Positions 28,686 to 38,205 of a stretch of DNA of 64,000 nt are shown here, one piece after another. The number at the start of each line of letters is the position of its first letter. Position 1 is the first letter of the stretch. The notes beneath the pieces are model-generated. The model was not told the origin of the DNA, ran no database searches, and was given only the letters and a program-made list of their open reading frames with translations. Position numbers and translations under genes: made by a program. The DNA lies in NCBI RefSeq assembly GCF_024666595.1, contig NZ_CP088296.1, forward strand, positions 3,214,501 to 3,278,500, given 5' to 3'. This DNA is from Sphingomonas sp. J315 (lineage in GTDB: Bacteria > Pseudomonadota > Alphaproteobacteria > Sphingomonadales > Sphingomonadaceae).

Positions 28686-30139
28686 CTCCGCCCCTTAAGC
28701 TCGTCCCCGACCAAAGTCACCACGTGCAGCACGTTGGTCGAACCCGGCGTGCCGAACGGGACGCCGGCGCACACCACGACGCGGTCGCCCCCCTTGGCGA
28801 TACCGTGGCGCATCGCCATGCGCTTCGCCTTGGCGACCATGTCCTCGAACGAATCGACATCGCGGGTGTGGACTGCGTGGGTACCCCACAGGAGGCCCAT
28901 GCGGCGTGCAGTCTCGGCCTTCGGCGTCAGCACCAGGATCGGCACCGACGGGCGCTCGCGGGCGATGCGGCGGGCGGTGGATCCTGACATGGTGAAGCAG
29001 ATGATCGCGCTGGCCGACACGTTCGCCGCGATCGACTTGGCGGCCTCCGCCAGCGCGTCGGCGGTGGTGGGATCGGGCTTCATCACGGTGAAGTGGACGC
29101 GGTCGCCATGCGCCGGGTCACGCTCCACCGAATCGGCGATGGCGTCCATCATCGTGACCGACTCGATCGGCCACTGACCGGCCGCGCTCTCCGCCGACAG
29201 CATGATCGCATCGGCGCCGTCATAGACTGCGGTCGCAACGTCCGAGACCTCTGCGCGCGTGGGGGATGGCGAGGTGATCATCGATTCGAGCATCTGCGTC
29301 GCCACGATCACCGGGCGGCCCATGCGGCGCGAGGTTTCGACGATCCGCTTCTGCATCGGCGGCAGGTTCTGCGGCGGCAGTTCGACGCCCAGGTCGCCGC
29401 GCGCGACCATCACGCCGTCGCACGCCTCGACGATTTCGTCGAGCCGCGCGACCGCGCTCGGTTTCTCGATCTTGGCGAGCAGGGCAGGGCCGTCGCGCCC
29501 GATCAGGCGGCGCGCCTCGGCCAGATCCTCGGGCCGCTGGACGAATGACAGCGCGATCCAGTCAACCTTCTGCTCGACCGCAAAGGCAAGGTCGCTGCGG
29601 TCCTTTTCGGTGAGGGCGGCGAGCGGCAGGACCATGTCGGGGACGTTCAGCCCTTTTGAGTTCGACAGCGTGCCGCCAACTTCGACCCGCGTGTCGATCC
29701 AGCCGTCGCCATAGCCGATCACGCGCAGCACCATTTTCCCGTCGTCGAGCAGCAGGCGCGCACCTTCGGTCACCGCCTCGAAAATCTCGCGATGAGGCAG
29801 TTCCACGCGGGTTGCGTCACCCGGTGTCTTGTCACGGTCGAGGCGGAAGGTTGCACCCGTCTCCAGCATCACCTTGCCTTCGGCGAACTTGCCGACGCGC
29901 AGCTTCGGCCCCTGAAGATCGGCGAGGATCGTGGTCGGGCGGCCGGTTGATTTTTCCAGCGCGCGGATCGCCTGGATTACCGGCACCTTCGATTCCTGAT
30001 CACCATGGCTCATGTTGATGCGAAAGGCATCGGCACCGGCGGCGTGAAGCGCGGCGATCATTTCCGGCGTGTTGCTGGCGGGGCCGAGCGTCGCCAGGAC
30101 GCGCACCTTGCGTGACCGCGGTGCCATTGCCTTCGTCAT
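28682..30139 (-). CDS. pyk: pyruvate kinase
   Basis: Final glycolytic step, converting phosphoenolpyruvate and ADP to pyruvate and ATP. The 485-residue protein has TLGPASNTPEMI, the RINMSHG segment, KIEKPSAV, MVARGDLGVELP, QKRIVETSRRMGRPVIVATQMLESMI with the PTRAEVSDVA active-site stretch, and the C-terminal domain ending in VVCAGVPFGTPGSTN. The start at 30139 has GGAG 9 nt upstream; an ATG five codons earlier (30154) has AAGGG immediately adjacent, which is too close. It converges with the HAD gene by a 4-nt overlap. Confidence 0.96.
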   Translation of the reverse strand: MTKAMAPRSRKVRVLATLGPASNTPEMIAALHAAGADAFRINMSHGDQESKVPVIQAIRALEKSTGRPTTILADLQGPKLRVGKFAEGKVMLETGATFRLDRDKTPGDATRVELPHREIFEAVTEGARLLLDDGKMVLRVIGYGDGWIDTRVEVGGTLSNSKGLNVPDMVLPLAALTEKDRSDLAFAVEQKVDWIALSFVQRPEDLAEARRLIGRDGPALLAKIEKPSAVARLDEIVEACDGVMVARGDLGVELPPQNLPPMQKRIVETSRRMGRPVIVATQMLESMITSPSPTRAEVSDVATAVYDGADAIMLSAESAAGQWPIESVTMMDAIADSVERDPAHGDRVHFTVMKPDPTTADALAEAAKSIAANVSASAIICFTMSGSTARRIARERPSVPILVLTPKAETARRMGLLWGTHAVHTRDVDSFEDMVAKAKRMAMRHGIAKGGDRVVVCAGVPFGTPGSTNVLHVVTLVGDELKGRS

Positions 30140-30214
30140 CGCCGAATTCTCCATCCCTTGTCTGTGCCGGTCCCTAACGCCAAATGCGCACTATTCAACT
30201 GCGGAGGCGCAATC

Positions 30215-30589
30215 GTGACAACGTTAGACAATATCGACGACCGCATTGCCGCACAGGCCTTTCGCAAGCTGGTCCGCCATCTGCGCCACCGCACCGACGC
30301 CGAGAATATCGAACTGATGGGCCTTGCGGGCTTTTGCCGCAACTGCCTTGCCGACTGGGTGAGCGAGGCGAGCGGCGGCGAGCTCGACCGCGAAGCTGCG
30401 CGTGAGGCGGTGTACGGCATGCCCTATGCGACGTGGAAAGCGCAGCATCAGAGCGAGGCAACCCCTGAGCAGATCGCCCGGATGGAGGCGAGCGTCGCGC
30501 GCAACAAGCAGGAAGCCGAACTGGACGCGGAACTCAACGACAGCTTCCCGGCCAGCGATCCGCCCTCGATCACGATGCGCGGAGGCTAG
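30215..30589 (+). CDS. DUF1244 family protein
   Basis: A 124-residue small acidic protein with the DUF1244 core: FRKLVRHLRHRTDAENIELMGLAGFCRNCLADWV, and YGMPYATWKAQHQSEATPEQ. The GTG at 30215 has GGAGG 7 nt upstream; the longer frame from 30158 starts in the pyk promoter region. The function is unknown. The FCRNC pair of cysteines is conserved in the family. The C-terminal ELNDSFPASDPPSIT tail is a motif found at the end of unrelated small proteins. Confidence 0.82.
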   Translation: MTTLDNIDDRIAAQAFRKLVRHLRHRTDAENIELMGLAGFCRNCLADWVSEASGGELDREAAREAVYGMPYATWKAQHQSEATPEQIARMEASVARNKQEAELDAELNDSFPASDPPSITMRGG

Positions 30590-30637
30590 TCAGTATCCCA
30601 TGTTACCGCCTAGGCTGCGGTAAACAGGGAGAGACTG

Positions 30638-31966
30638 ATGCACCGAATCGCCGCCGCCACGCTTGCGCTGCTCGTCGCCACGCCGCTTGCAGCCCAGACC
30701 GCAGCTCCAGCGAAGGTCCAGTATATCCACGCCGGCACACTGCTCGCCAAACCCGGCGAAGCCCCGCGCGGGGCGAGCACGATCGTGGTGCGCGACGGCA
30801 AGGTGGTCGAGATCCGCGACGGCTTCGTCGCGCCGGAGGGCGGGGCCGAGCTTATCGACCTCAAGGACCGCTATGTCCTGCCCGGTCTGATCGACATGCA
30901 TGTCCATTTCTATTCCTCGGGCTATCCGCTCCAGTCGCGGATGGAGGGCAATACCAAGGATCTGGAGGACCAGTTCGTCGGTGCGGCTGGGCGTGCGCGC
31001 GCAACGCTGGAGGCCGGGTTTACCACCGTCCGGGACCTGGGCGGCGAGGCGCGCGGGGTGCGTGCGCTGCGCGACGCGATCAACCGCGGTGAGCTGGCCG
31101 GGCCGACGATCATCAATGCCGGGCGGATGATCTCGGTCCATGCCGGGCATGGTGACGCCAATGGCCTGAATCGCGAAGTTGCGCATCTCGAGCGCGAGGA
31201 AGCGAACCATCTGTGCAACGGCGCCGACGATTGCCGCCGCGCGACCCGCGACCAGATCTTCACCGGGGCGGAGGTGATCAAGTTCGCCGCCTCGGGCGGG
31301 GTCGGATCGAACATCGCGGGCGGGCTGGAGGCGCAGATGACCTTCGACGAGATGAAGGCGATCGTCGACACCGCGCACGCATTCGGCCGCAAGGTCACTG
31401 CCCACGCGCACGGCAAGTCGGGGATCGACATGGCGATCCGCGCGGGCGTCGATCCGATCGAGCATGGCAGCTTCATCGACGATGAGACGGTGAAGCTGTT
31501 CAAGGACAAGGGCGTCTATCTGGTGCCCACCATCCACGCCTTTGAAAGCGTGATCCGTCAGGCGCGCGCGGGCGAACGCCCTCCGGCCAGCGCGGCGAAG
31601 GCGGAGGAAGTGTCGAAGGTGGTCAAGCAGAGCCACCGACGAGCGATCGCGGGCGGGGTCAAGATCGCGTTCGGCACCGATTCCGGCGTCGGCCCGCACG
31701 GCACCAACGCTCTCGAATTCACGTACATGAACCAGGTCGGGCTGGCCCCGGTCGCGGCGATCCGCGCGGCGACTGTCGATGCCGCTGCGGCGTTGGGGCA
31801 GAGCAACCGCATCGGTGCGCTCGCCCCGGGCATGGACGCTGACATCATCGCGGTCGCCAGCGACCCTGTCGCCGATCTGCGCCAGATGGAAAAGGTCCAG
31901 TTCGTGATGCGGCGCGGCGTGGTGTTCAAGGCAAACGGGAAGCGGACGGCGTTCCCGGGAGAGTAA
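30638..31966 (+). CDS. secreted metal-dependent amidohydrolase
   Basis: A 442-residue periplasmic hydrolase of the amidohydrolase superfamily (imidazolonepropionase/Xaa-Pro dipeptidase-like group). It has a signal peptide (1-20, ending LAAQ), metal ligands HVH (His88, His90), a candidate carboxylated lysine in EVIKFAASGG (about 215), His residues in TAHAHGKSG (about 253-258) and IEHGSF, and the Asp in AFGTDSG (about 347). Relatives act on peptides or amides; the substrate cannot be named from sequence. It converges with the moeB/thiF-like gene, leaving 3 bases. Confidence 0.85.
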   Translation: MHRIAAATLALLVATPLAAQTAAPAKVQYIHAGTLLAKPGEAPRGASTIVVRDGKVVEIRDGFVAPEGGAELIDLKDRYVLPGLIDMHVHFYSSGYPLQSRMEGNTKDLEDQFVGAAGRARATLEAGFTTVRDLGGEARGVRALRDAINRGELAGPTIINAGRMISVHAGHGDANGLNREVAHLEREEANHLCNGADDCRRATRDQIFTGAEVIKFAASGGVGSNIAGGLEAQMTFDEMKAIVDTAHAFGRKVTAHAHGKSGIDMAIRAGVDPIEHGSFIDDETVKLFKDKGVYLVPTIHAFESVIRQARAGERPPASAAKAEEVSKVVKQSHRRAIAGGVKIAFGTDSGVGPHGTNALEFTYMNQVGLAPVAAIRAATVDAAAALGQSNRIGALAPGMDADIIAVASDPVADLRQMEKVQFVMRRGVVFKANGKRTAFPGE

Positions 31967-31969
31967 GGC

Positions 31970-32722
31970 TCAGCCCGAACAGGCGGGGCAGCCGGGGTCC
32001 TTGGGCAAGGTCAGCGTACGGAAGCGGAGTGCCAGCGTGTCGGCGAGCAGAAGCTTGCCCGCGCTGTCCTCCCCAAACGGATGGATCGCGCGGATCACCT
32101 CCAGTGCCGCGAGGCTGCCCATGATCCCGGTCAGCGCGCCGAGCACGCCCTGTTCGGCGCAGTTGATCCCTGCCGTTTCCGGATCGGCGCCGACGAAGCA
32201 GCGATAGCAGGGCTTGTCCGCCTCCCAGCCGCGGAACACGCCGAGTTGTCCCTCGAACCGCCCGACGGCGGCGCTGACCAGCGGCACGCGGTGGCGGAGC
32301 GCCGCGTCGGTGACGAGCAGGCGCGTCTCGAAATTGTCGGTGCCGTCGAGGACAACGTCGCTGCCAAAGATATGCTTGTCGACATTCCCGCCTTCGAGGC
32401 GGAGTTGCCAGGCACGTATCTCGACATGCGGGTTGATCGCCTTGGCACGTGCCACCGCCGCGACCGCCTTGGGTTGGCCAGCATCTTCCGTCCCAAAAAT
32501 CGTCTGTCGCTGCAGGTTGGACAGGTCCACGCGATCGTCATCGATCACTGCAATCTGCCCGATCCCCGCTGCCGCCAGATACTGGATCGCCGGCGATCCG
32601 ATCCCGCCGGCCCCCACTACCAGCACCCGCGCCGCCTTCAGCTCCGCTTGGCCCGCGCCGCCGATTTCGGGCAGCACGATATGGCGGGCATAGCGTTCGA
32701 GTTCGGCGTCGGAAAAACTCAT
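31970..32722 (-). CDS. moeB: HesA/MoeB/ThiF family adenylyltransferase
   Basis: Activates the C-terminal glycine of a ubiquitin-like sulfur carrier (MoaD or ThiS). The 250-residue protein has the nucleotide loop VVGAGGIGSP (35-44), DDDRVDLSNLQRQ, the DGTDNFETRLLVTD block, the catalytic-type Cys in INCAEQGVLGAL and two zinc CxxC pairs (CYRC, CPAC). Choosing between MoeB and ThiF is not possible from context: no moa or other thi gene is adjacent. The start at 32722 is preferred over one 12 codons upstream. Confidence 0.88.
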   Translation of the reverse strand: MSFSDAELERYARHIVLPEIGGAGQAELKAARVLVVGAGGIGSPAIQYLAAAGIGQIAVIDDDRVDLSNLQRQTIFGTEDAGQPKAVAAVARAKAINPHVEIRAWQLRLEGGNVDKHIFGSDVVLDGTDNFETRLLVTDAALRHRVPLVSAAVGRFEGQLGVFRGWEADKPCYRCFVGADPETAGINCAEQGVLGALTGIMGSLAALEVIRAIHPFGEDSAGKLLLADTLALRFRTLTLPKDPGCPACSG

Positions 32723-33132
32723 TGCCGCCAGGCGAAGGTCACCGTCGCGCGGTACCATGCGGTGCCGGGCGCGGCGGTGCGCTGGGTCAGGTTGTTGCGG
32801 GAGAAGCCCGCGACCAGTCCCGCGGCATATTGCTCGATCGTCGGACAGCCGATCGCGCGCGGCACGGTGGTGCGCACGCCTTCCTCATCGACCAGTACCG
32901 CTACCTCGACCCGTACCGCAGGGCGGCCATCGACCAGTCGGCGCGCGCGACATTTGCGTGCGCGCACCTGTCCGCGCGCCCAGTCATGCATCGCCGGGGT
33001 CATGTTTGGCGGTTCGCGATAGGGCACGGCCGGCAGGCTCTCCCAGTCGATCGTCGCCGGCGCGGGTGCGGCCTGCGTCGCCGTGGGATCGCCCTGCGCG
33101 CCGGCGAGCGCGAGAAGTGCGGGGAGGATCAC
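32719..33132 (-). CDS. hypothetical exported protein
   Basis: A 137-residue product from the GTG at 33132, which overlaps the dut stop. It starts with a hydrophobic segment ([14 protein letters not shown]), then an Ala/Thr/Pro linker. The C-terminal half ([38 protein letters not shown]...WYRATVTF) resembles the shape of TonB C-terminal domains, but I would not assign it. It overlaps the moeB-like gene by 4 nt. Confidence 0.55.
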   Translation of the reverse strand: MILPALLALAGAQGDPTATQAAPAPATIDWESLPAVPYREPPNMTPAMHDWARGQVRARKCRARRLVDGRPAVRVEVAVLVDEEGVRTTVPRAIGCPTIEQYAAGLVAGFSRNNLTQRTAAPGTAWYRATVTFAWRQ

Positions 33133-33575
33133 CGACCCGTCGATCCAAATCCGCCGCCGCCCCGTGCGGTCTCGTCGAGGCTCGCGACCTCATCGAACGT
33201 CGCGCGCTGGACCGGGGCGGGGACAAGCTGTGCGATGCGCTCGCCGCGCACCACGGCAAAGGGCTGATCGCCGAGATTGGCGAGGATCACCTTCACCTCG
33301 CCGCGATAATCCTCGTCGATCGTGCCGGGCGTGTTGAGGCAGGTGATGCCGTGCTTGAGCGCGAGGCCGGAGCGCGGACGAACCTGCACCTCGAACCCCG
33401 GCGGGATCGCGATGGCGAACCCGGTGGCGACCGCGTGGCGCGCACCTGGGGCGAGGACCAGATCCTCCGCCGCGACGACGTCCATACCTGCGGCACCGGT
33501 GGTGGCATAAGCGGGCAGGGGCAGACCCTCGCCATGGGTCAGGCGCATCAGGCGAATCGTGATCGGTGCGGACAT
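33129..33575 (-). CDS. dut: dUTP diphosphatase
   Basis: Hydrolyses dUTP to dUMP and keeps uracil out of DNA. The 148-residue trimeric type has all five motifs: AAGMDVVA (motif 1), [12 protein letters not shown] (2), [13 protein letters not shown] (3), RGERIAQLV (4) and [10 protein letters not shown] (5). It is minus strand within the coaBC-hydrolase-dut series, with a one-base overlap to the lipoprotein hydrolase gene. Confidence 0.96.
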   Translation of the reverse strand: MSAPITIRLMRLTHGEGLPLPAYATTGAAGMDVVAAEDLVLAPGARHAVATGFAIAIPPGFEVQVRPRSGLALKHGITCLNTPGTIDEDYRGEVKVILANLGDQPFAVVRGERIAQLVPAPVQRATFDEVASLDETARGGGGFGSTGR

Positions 33576-34372
33576 CAGTTGCGCCTCGGCAATGCGGCGG
33601 CGAGGCGGCGGGCAGCCTCGATCACCTGCGGGTCGTCAAGCACCGGGGCGGTGCGGTCCGGAATGATGCGGAAATCGGTGGCGATGCCGCGCAGGCTCAG
33701 CGCCTCGGCATAGCTGCGCGAGAAGCGCGCTGGGACGCGCGTGTCGGCACCACCGATCAGGATTGCGGCGCGCAGTCCCGGCTGGATTCCGCCCGCGGTC
33801 TGCAACGGGTCAAGGCTGACCAACTTTTCCTTCCAGCGCGCTTCGCTCGGCTCAAGCCCCGCGCGGTATTTTCGCCACTCGGGCAAGGCGCAGGGGCAGG
33901 AGACCAGGACGATTCCGTCGACCAGCCCTGGCCGCAGTCCCGCAAGGTTCGCGACCACGATCGCACCGCCTGCTTCGCCGATCGCGACCACACGCGCACG
34001 GCGATAGCGGTTGCGCAGTGCGGCGATCGTGTCGCCGACAGCGGCGATCCGCTCCGCACTATAGTCGTCGGTGCTGCTCGCGCCGCGCGTGCCGGGTGAC
34101 TGGCCGCCTGCGCCGTCGGAATAGCCGGGGCGCAGGAGCCGGACGACAGCGCTGCCCGGCTCGGTCGCCGCCAGCGTCCGGGCAAAGCCGTCGGTGTTGA
34201 TCGCCGTTCGCACGCCATCGCCATGGACAACGACATACAGCGTCGGTGCCATGCCCGGCTTCGCGCCATAGCCTTGAGTGAACAGCTTCGGCGCAGCGGG
34301 CGTGCTCGCGCGGTCAGCGGCGCAGCCCGCGATCAGCAGCGGCAGCAGGGCAAGCGACAGGTTAAAGCGCAT
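33575..34372 (-). CDS. alpha/beta-hydrolase-like lipoprotein
   Basis: A 265-residue protein with a lipoprotein signal (LPLLIAGC, Cys about 16). The fold signs are [35 protein letters not shown] (GxGxxGG in place of the usual GxSxG) and a C-terminal [10 protein letters not shown] with Asp. The Ser nucleophile position appears to be Glu (GEAGG), so activity is doubtful. The start at 34372 overlaps the end of coaBC by 11 nt; a longer frame was rejected because it runs deep into coaBC. Confidence 0.68.
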   Translation of the reverse strand: MRFNLSLALLPLLIAGCAADRASTPAAPKLFTQGYGAKPGMAPTLYVVVHGDGVRTAINTDGFARTLAATEPGSAVVRLLRPGYSDGAGGQSPGTRGASSTDDYSAERIAAVGDTIAALRNRYRRARVVAIGEAGGAIVVANLAGLRPGLVDGIVLVSCPCALPEWRKYRAGLEPSEARWKEKLVSLDPLQTAGGIQPGLRAAILIGGADTRVPARFSRSYAEALSLRGIATDFRIIPDRTAPVLDDPQVIEAARRLAAALPRRN

Positions 34373-35537
34373 CGGCGATCCGCTCCGCCAGCCGTCGCGC
34401 CACATCGGCCTTTGCAAGTCGTTCCCAGCTTTCGACGCCCGACGCCGTGACAAGATGTACAAGATTGGCATCGCCCCCCATCACATCGCCCGAAACATCA
34501 TTGGCGACAATCCAGTCTGCGCCCTTCCGCGCGCGTTTAGCGACCGCATGTTCGACCACCCGTTCGGTTTCGGCGGCGAAACCGATCAGCAGGCTCGGGC
34601 GGCGGTCGCTCTTGGCCAGCCCTGCAAGAATGTCGGGGTTCTCGACCAGCGCCAGCGCCGGGGCGGCTTCGCCCTTCTTGATCTTCTGCTCGGCCGCATC
34701 GCCCGCGCGCCAGTCGGCCACGGCGGCGACCATCACTGCGGCATCAACGGGCAGCACAGCGTCGACTGCCGCCGCCATTTGCTGTGCGGTCTCGACATCG
34801 ACGCGGTCCACGTCCGCCGGGGTGGGGAGCATCACCGGGCCGGACACCAAGGTCACCCGAGCGCCCAGCGCCGCGAGCGCTCCGGCAATCGCGAAGCCCT
34901 GTTTCCCCGACGACCGGTTGGCGATGTAGCGAACCGGATCGATCGGCTCATGCGTCGGCCCTGCGGTGACCAAGATATGCTTGCCCTTGAGACGCCCGGA
35001 GGACGGTGCGAGCGCGTTCTCGATCGCGCGCAGTATCGCTTCGGGCTCGGGCAGGCGGCCGGGGCCGAACTCGCCACACGCCATCGGGCCCTCATCGGGC
35101 CCCAGCACGGTCACGCCGTCGTCCCGCAATGTCGCGACATTGCGGCGGGTCGCGGCGTGCTGCCACATCCGCACATTCATCGCGGGCGCGGCGAGCACCG
35201 GCTTGTCGGTGGCGAGCAGCAAAGTGGTGGCGAGATCGTCGGCGATGCCCGCCGCCATCTTCGCCATCAGGTCGGCGGTGGCAGGGGCCACCACCACGAG
35301 ATCGGCGGCGCGGCTGAGCTGGATATGCCCCATCTCCGCCTCGTCCTTGAGGTCCCACAGCGTGGTATAGACCTGGTTCTCGGACAGGGCGGCGAGCGTC
35401 ATCGGCGTCACGAAATGCTGACCACCCGCAGTGACGACGCAGGTAACCGAATGTCCCGCCTTACGGATCAGCCGGACCAGCTCGCACGCCTTGTACGCCG
35501 CAATGCCGCCGCCGACGATGAGGAGAATGCGCTTCAT
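34362..35537 (-). CDS. coaBC: bifunctional phosphopantothenoylcysteine decarboxylase / phosphopantothenate--cysteine ligase
   Basis: Second and third steps of coenzyme A synthesis. The 391-residue fusion has an N-terminal flavin decarboxylase (CoaC) with VGGGIAAYKAC, the NVRMWQHAAT loop and ACGEFGPGRLPEP bearing the active Cys. The C-terminal CoaB half contains ITAGPTHEPIDPVRYIANRSSGKQG-like and KIKKGEAAPALALVENPDIL segments. The ATG at 35537 overlaps the stop of the upstream membrane-protein gene (ATGA). Confidence 0.95.
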   Translation of the reverse strand: MKRILLIVGGGIAAYKACELVRLIRKAGHSVTCVVTAGGQHFVTPMTLAALSENQVYTTLWDLKDEAEMGHIQLSRAADLVVVAPATADLMAKMAAGIADDLATTLLLATDKPVLAAPAMNVRMWQHAATRRNVATLRDDGVTVLGPDEGPMACGEFGPGRLPEPEAILRAIENALAPSSGRLKGKHILVTAGPTHEPIDPVRYIANRSSGKQGFAIAGALAALGARVTLVSGPVMLPTPADVDRVDVETAQQMAAAVDAVLPVDAAVMVAAVADWRAGDAAEQKIKKGEAAPALALVENPDILAGLAKSDRRPSLLIGFAAETERVVEHAVAKRARKGADWIVANDVSGDVMGGDANLVHLVTASGVESWERLAKADVARRLAERIADAL

Positions 35538-36641
35538 CACGAAACCTTTGTCACGATGACCCGCCGCCTGTCGAGGGCACGGACCCACAGGTCGCGCAGC
35601 CCGTCGGGGGCGAATGCCAGGCCGATCAGGAAAGCGGGAGCGATGATCAGCCCCCAGTAGAAGGTGTCGAGCCGCGCGAACAGGCTGATGACCAGCGCAT
35701 AGGCGCTAAAGGTGGCGAGCGCGCGCAACGCCAGCGGATCGCGCCAGCTCGCCCAGCCGACCAATGCCAGTGCGACGAGGATCGCGGCGAGCGCGGGGGG
35801 GGAGCAGTTGCACCCCCGTCGCCAACGTCATCGCCCGAACGAACAGGCCAAAGCCGTTGAGCCCTGCCCAGCCCGGCGAGGCAGCATCGAGCGGCCCGGT
35901 GACGCCGTGGACCGCCACCGCATGCGCGATCAATGCCACCGTGAACAACCCGAGCGCTGCGGCCCACCCCGCTGCCTCGCGCTTGTGTCCCTCGGCAAAG
36001 GCGAGCGCGGCCATCACCACAACATAAAGCGCCGCCGTCTCGCGGATCAGCATCGCCAGCGCGCCGATCGCCGCCGCCTCGACCCAGCGGCCGGGGCGGC
36101 GCAGCGCGAGGCTGAGCGCGACGAGAAGCCCCGCCCAAATCTCGTGAAACGCGACCAGTGCGGACTGGACAAAGGCCAACATCCCCGCGGCAAGCAGCCC
36201 CAAAGCCACCGCGCGCGCGGGCCAGCGCGGCAGGGCTTCGGCGATGCGGCGATACCAGCTCCACGCGGTCGCGGCGGCGAGCGCATAGAGCAAAGCGATG
36301 ATCGCGAGCGCGGGCAATGCGCCCTGCACCACCGCCAGTCCCGGCATGCGAAAGGTCAGGAACGGCCGCAGCGGATAGCTGCCCGCGCGCAACGCATCGG
36401 CGGCGGAGCGGTAATAATCCTCGCCATGCGCCACCGCCGCGACGATCGATTCATACAGCGCGACATCGCCCTGCCGGTCGGCTCCCGCCCCGGTCGCGCC
36501 GGGGGCGGGTACCGGCACGAACAGCACGGTGAGCGCGCCAAGGATCAGCAACGCGACGCCCGCCGCAACCAGCCGCGCCCGCGCTACCGGCAAAGCGGCG
36601 AAGCGGCTGGGGGTGGAGAGCCAGAGCGGGGCGCGGGTCAT
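35537..36641 (-). pseudogene. multi-spanning membrane protein, frameshifted in a G8/C8 run (probable sequencing indel)
   Basis: Not recognised beyond being a polytopic membrane protein with about ten helices, loosely like bacterial glycosyltransferase-type membrane proteins. The frame from 36641 reads well to about residue 277, then passes through eight identical bases at 35795-35802 and becomes Arg-rich nonsense. Removing one base joins it to the frame that reads ALAAILVALALVGWASWRDPLALRALATFSAYALVI and ends RRVIVTKVS at 35537, giving about 367 residues. The end overlaps coaBC. Confidence 0.7.
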
Positions 36642-36672
36642 GCGGTCTCCCTAGCGGGCCGGGTGACTTTTG

Positions 36673-38205
36673 TCAGGCAAACAGCAATGTCGCCGCGACG
36701 CCTGCCCCCGCCGCGAGCAGCGCGACCACGCCGTACCGCCAGCCGCCGCCGACCCGCACCACCTCGATCTCGCGCAGCGGTGGGGCAGGGGGCGCGCCGC
36801 CCGGGTCGGGGAAGTGGCGTTCGATATTGCGGATCAGCTTGGGCAGCCGCGCGAGCGTCTTCAAATCCTCCGAAATCCGGTCGGCAAGGAATGCTTCCGG
36901 CCCCAATTCGGTGCGGATCCATTCGCGCACGAACGGTGCGGCGCTGTCCCATAGATTGATGTCGGGGTGGATGCGGGTTGCGACGCCCTCGACCATCACC
37001 ATCGTCTTTTGCAGCAACAGCAAATGCGGCTGGGTCTGCATGTCGAAATCGCGGGTGATGTTGAACAGGCTGTCGAGCATCATGCCGACGCTCATGTCCT
37101 TGACCGGCAGCCCGCGCATCGGCTCGCCCACCGCGCGCAGCGCGGTCGCGAACTCGGCGACATTGTGGTGCGCGGGGACATAGCCCGCCTCGAAATGAAT
37201 CTCCGCGACCCGGCGGTAATTGCCGGTGATCAGGCCGTAGAGGATCTCCGCCAGCCACACCCGCGCGCGCCGGTCGATCCGCCCCATGATGCCGAAATCG
37301 ATCGCCGCGATCCGGTCGCCGGGCAGGGCGAACAGATTGCCCTGATGCATGTCGGCGTGGAAGAACCCCTCCGAAATCGCCTGGCGCAGGAATGCGCGGA
37401 CCAATGTGTTCGCCAGCCGCTCGGTATCGTGTCCCGCCGCGATCAGCGCGTCGCGGTCGGACAGCTTGATGCCGTCGATCCACTCCAGCGTCATCACCCG
37501 CCCGGTGGTGCGCTGCCAGTCGATCGCGGGAACGGTGAAGTCGGGCTCCGCCTCCATCGATTCGGACAGTTCCGACGCTGACGCCGCCTCGCGCCGCAGG
37601 TCCAACTCGCGCGCCGTCCAGCGCTTGAAGGTTTCGATGACGAGACGCGGGCGCAGCCGCGCGGCTTCACCGCCCATGCCCTCGACCTGAGCTGCGGCCC
37701 ATTCATAGGTCTCGATTGCGCGTGCGAACTCGCCTTCGATGCCCGGCCGCAGCACCTTCACCGCGACCTGGTGGCCGTCGGTGGTGATCGCGCGATGGAC
37801 CTGCGCGATCGACGCGGCGCCGATCGGCACTTCCTCGATGGACGCGAACAGGTCGGTGATCGGGCGACCAAAGCTCGCCTCCATCGCCGCGCGGATGACC
37901 GCAAAGGGGACGGGGGGCAGGGCGTCCTGCAGGCGCAGCAGGTCATGCGCCGCCGCCTCGCCGATTAGATCGGGCCGGGTGGCGAGCGTCTGGCCGAGCT
38001 TGATCGCCGCCGGGCCGATCGCCTGCAGTGCATCGGCATAGCGCGGCACTTCGGGAACGCGCGCGCCGAACCGGGCGATGCGCGCCATGCGGCGCACCGG
38101 GCGTGGCGTATTGCGGTCGCGCTCGATCCCGCGCAGCGCGCCGTGACGCGCCAGCGTGCGGCCCCACTTGAGGAGGCGCCACAGATGAACGACGGGAGCG
38201 GTCAA
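36673..38205 (-). CDS. ubiB: ubiquinone biosynthesis kinase-like protein UbiB
   Basis: Atypical kinase/ATPase of the ABC1/UbiB family required for ubiquinone synthesis. The 510-residue protein has the KxGQ motif AIKLGQTLATRPDL, the Ala-rich loop EEVPIGAASIAQVHRA, VAVKVLRPG, the HADMHQGNLF catalytic loop and IDFGIMGR. The C-terminal hydrophobic segment (about 490-510) is the membrane anchor. Its start overlaps the ubiE stop by 4 nt, so the two ubiquinone genes form a unit. Confidence 0.95.
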   Translation of the reverse strand: MTAPVVHLWRLLKWGRTLARHGALRGIERDRNTPRPVRRMARIARFGARVPEVPRYADALQAIGPAAIKLGQTLATRPDLIGEAAAHDLLRLQDALPPVPFAVIRAAMEASFGRPITDLFASIEEVPIGAASIAQVHRAITTDGHQVAVKVLRPGIEGEFARAIETYEWAAAQVEGMGGEAARLRPRLVIETFKRWTARELDLRREAASASELSESMEAEPDFTVPAIDWQRTTGRVMTLEWIDGIKLSDRDALIAAGHDTERLANTLVRAFLRQAISEGFFHADMHQGNLFALPGDRIAAIDFGIMGRIDRRARVWLAEILYGLITGNYRRVAEIHFEAGYVPAHHNVAEFATALRAVGEPMRGLPVKDMSVGMMLDSLFNITRDFDMQTQPHLLLLQKTMVMVEGVATRIHPDINLWDSAAPFVREWIRTELGPEAFLADRISEDLKTLARLPKLIRNIERHFPDPGGAPPAPPLREIEVVRVGGGWRYGVVALLAAGAGVAATLLFA

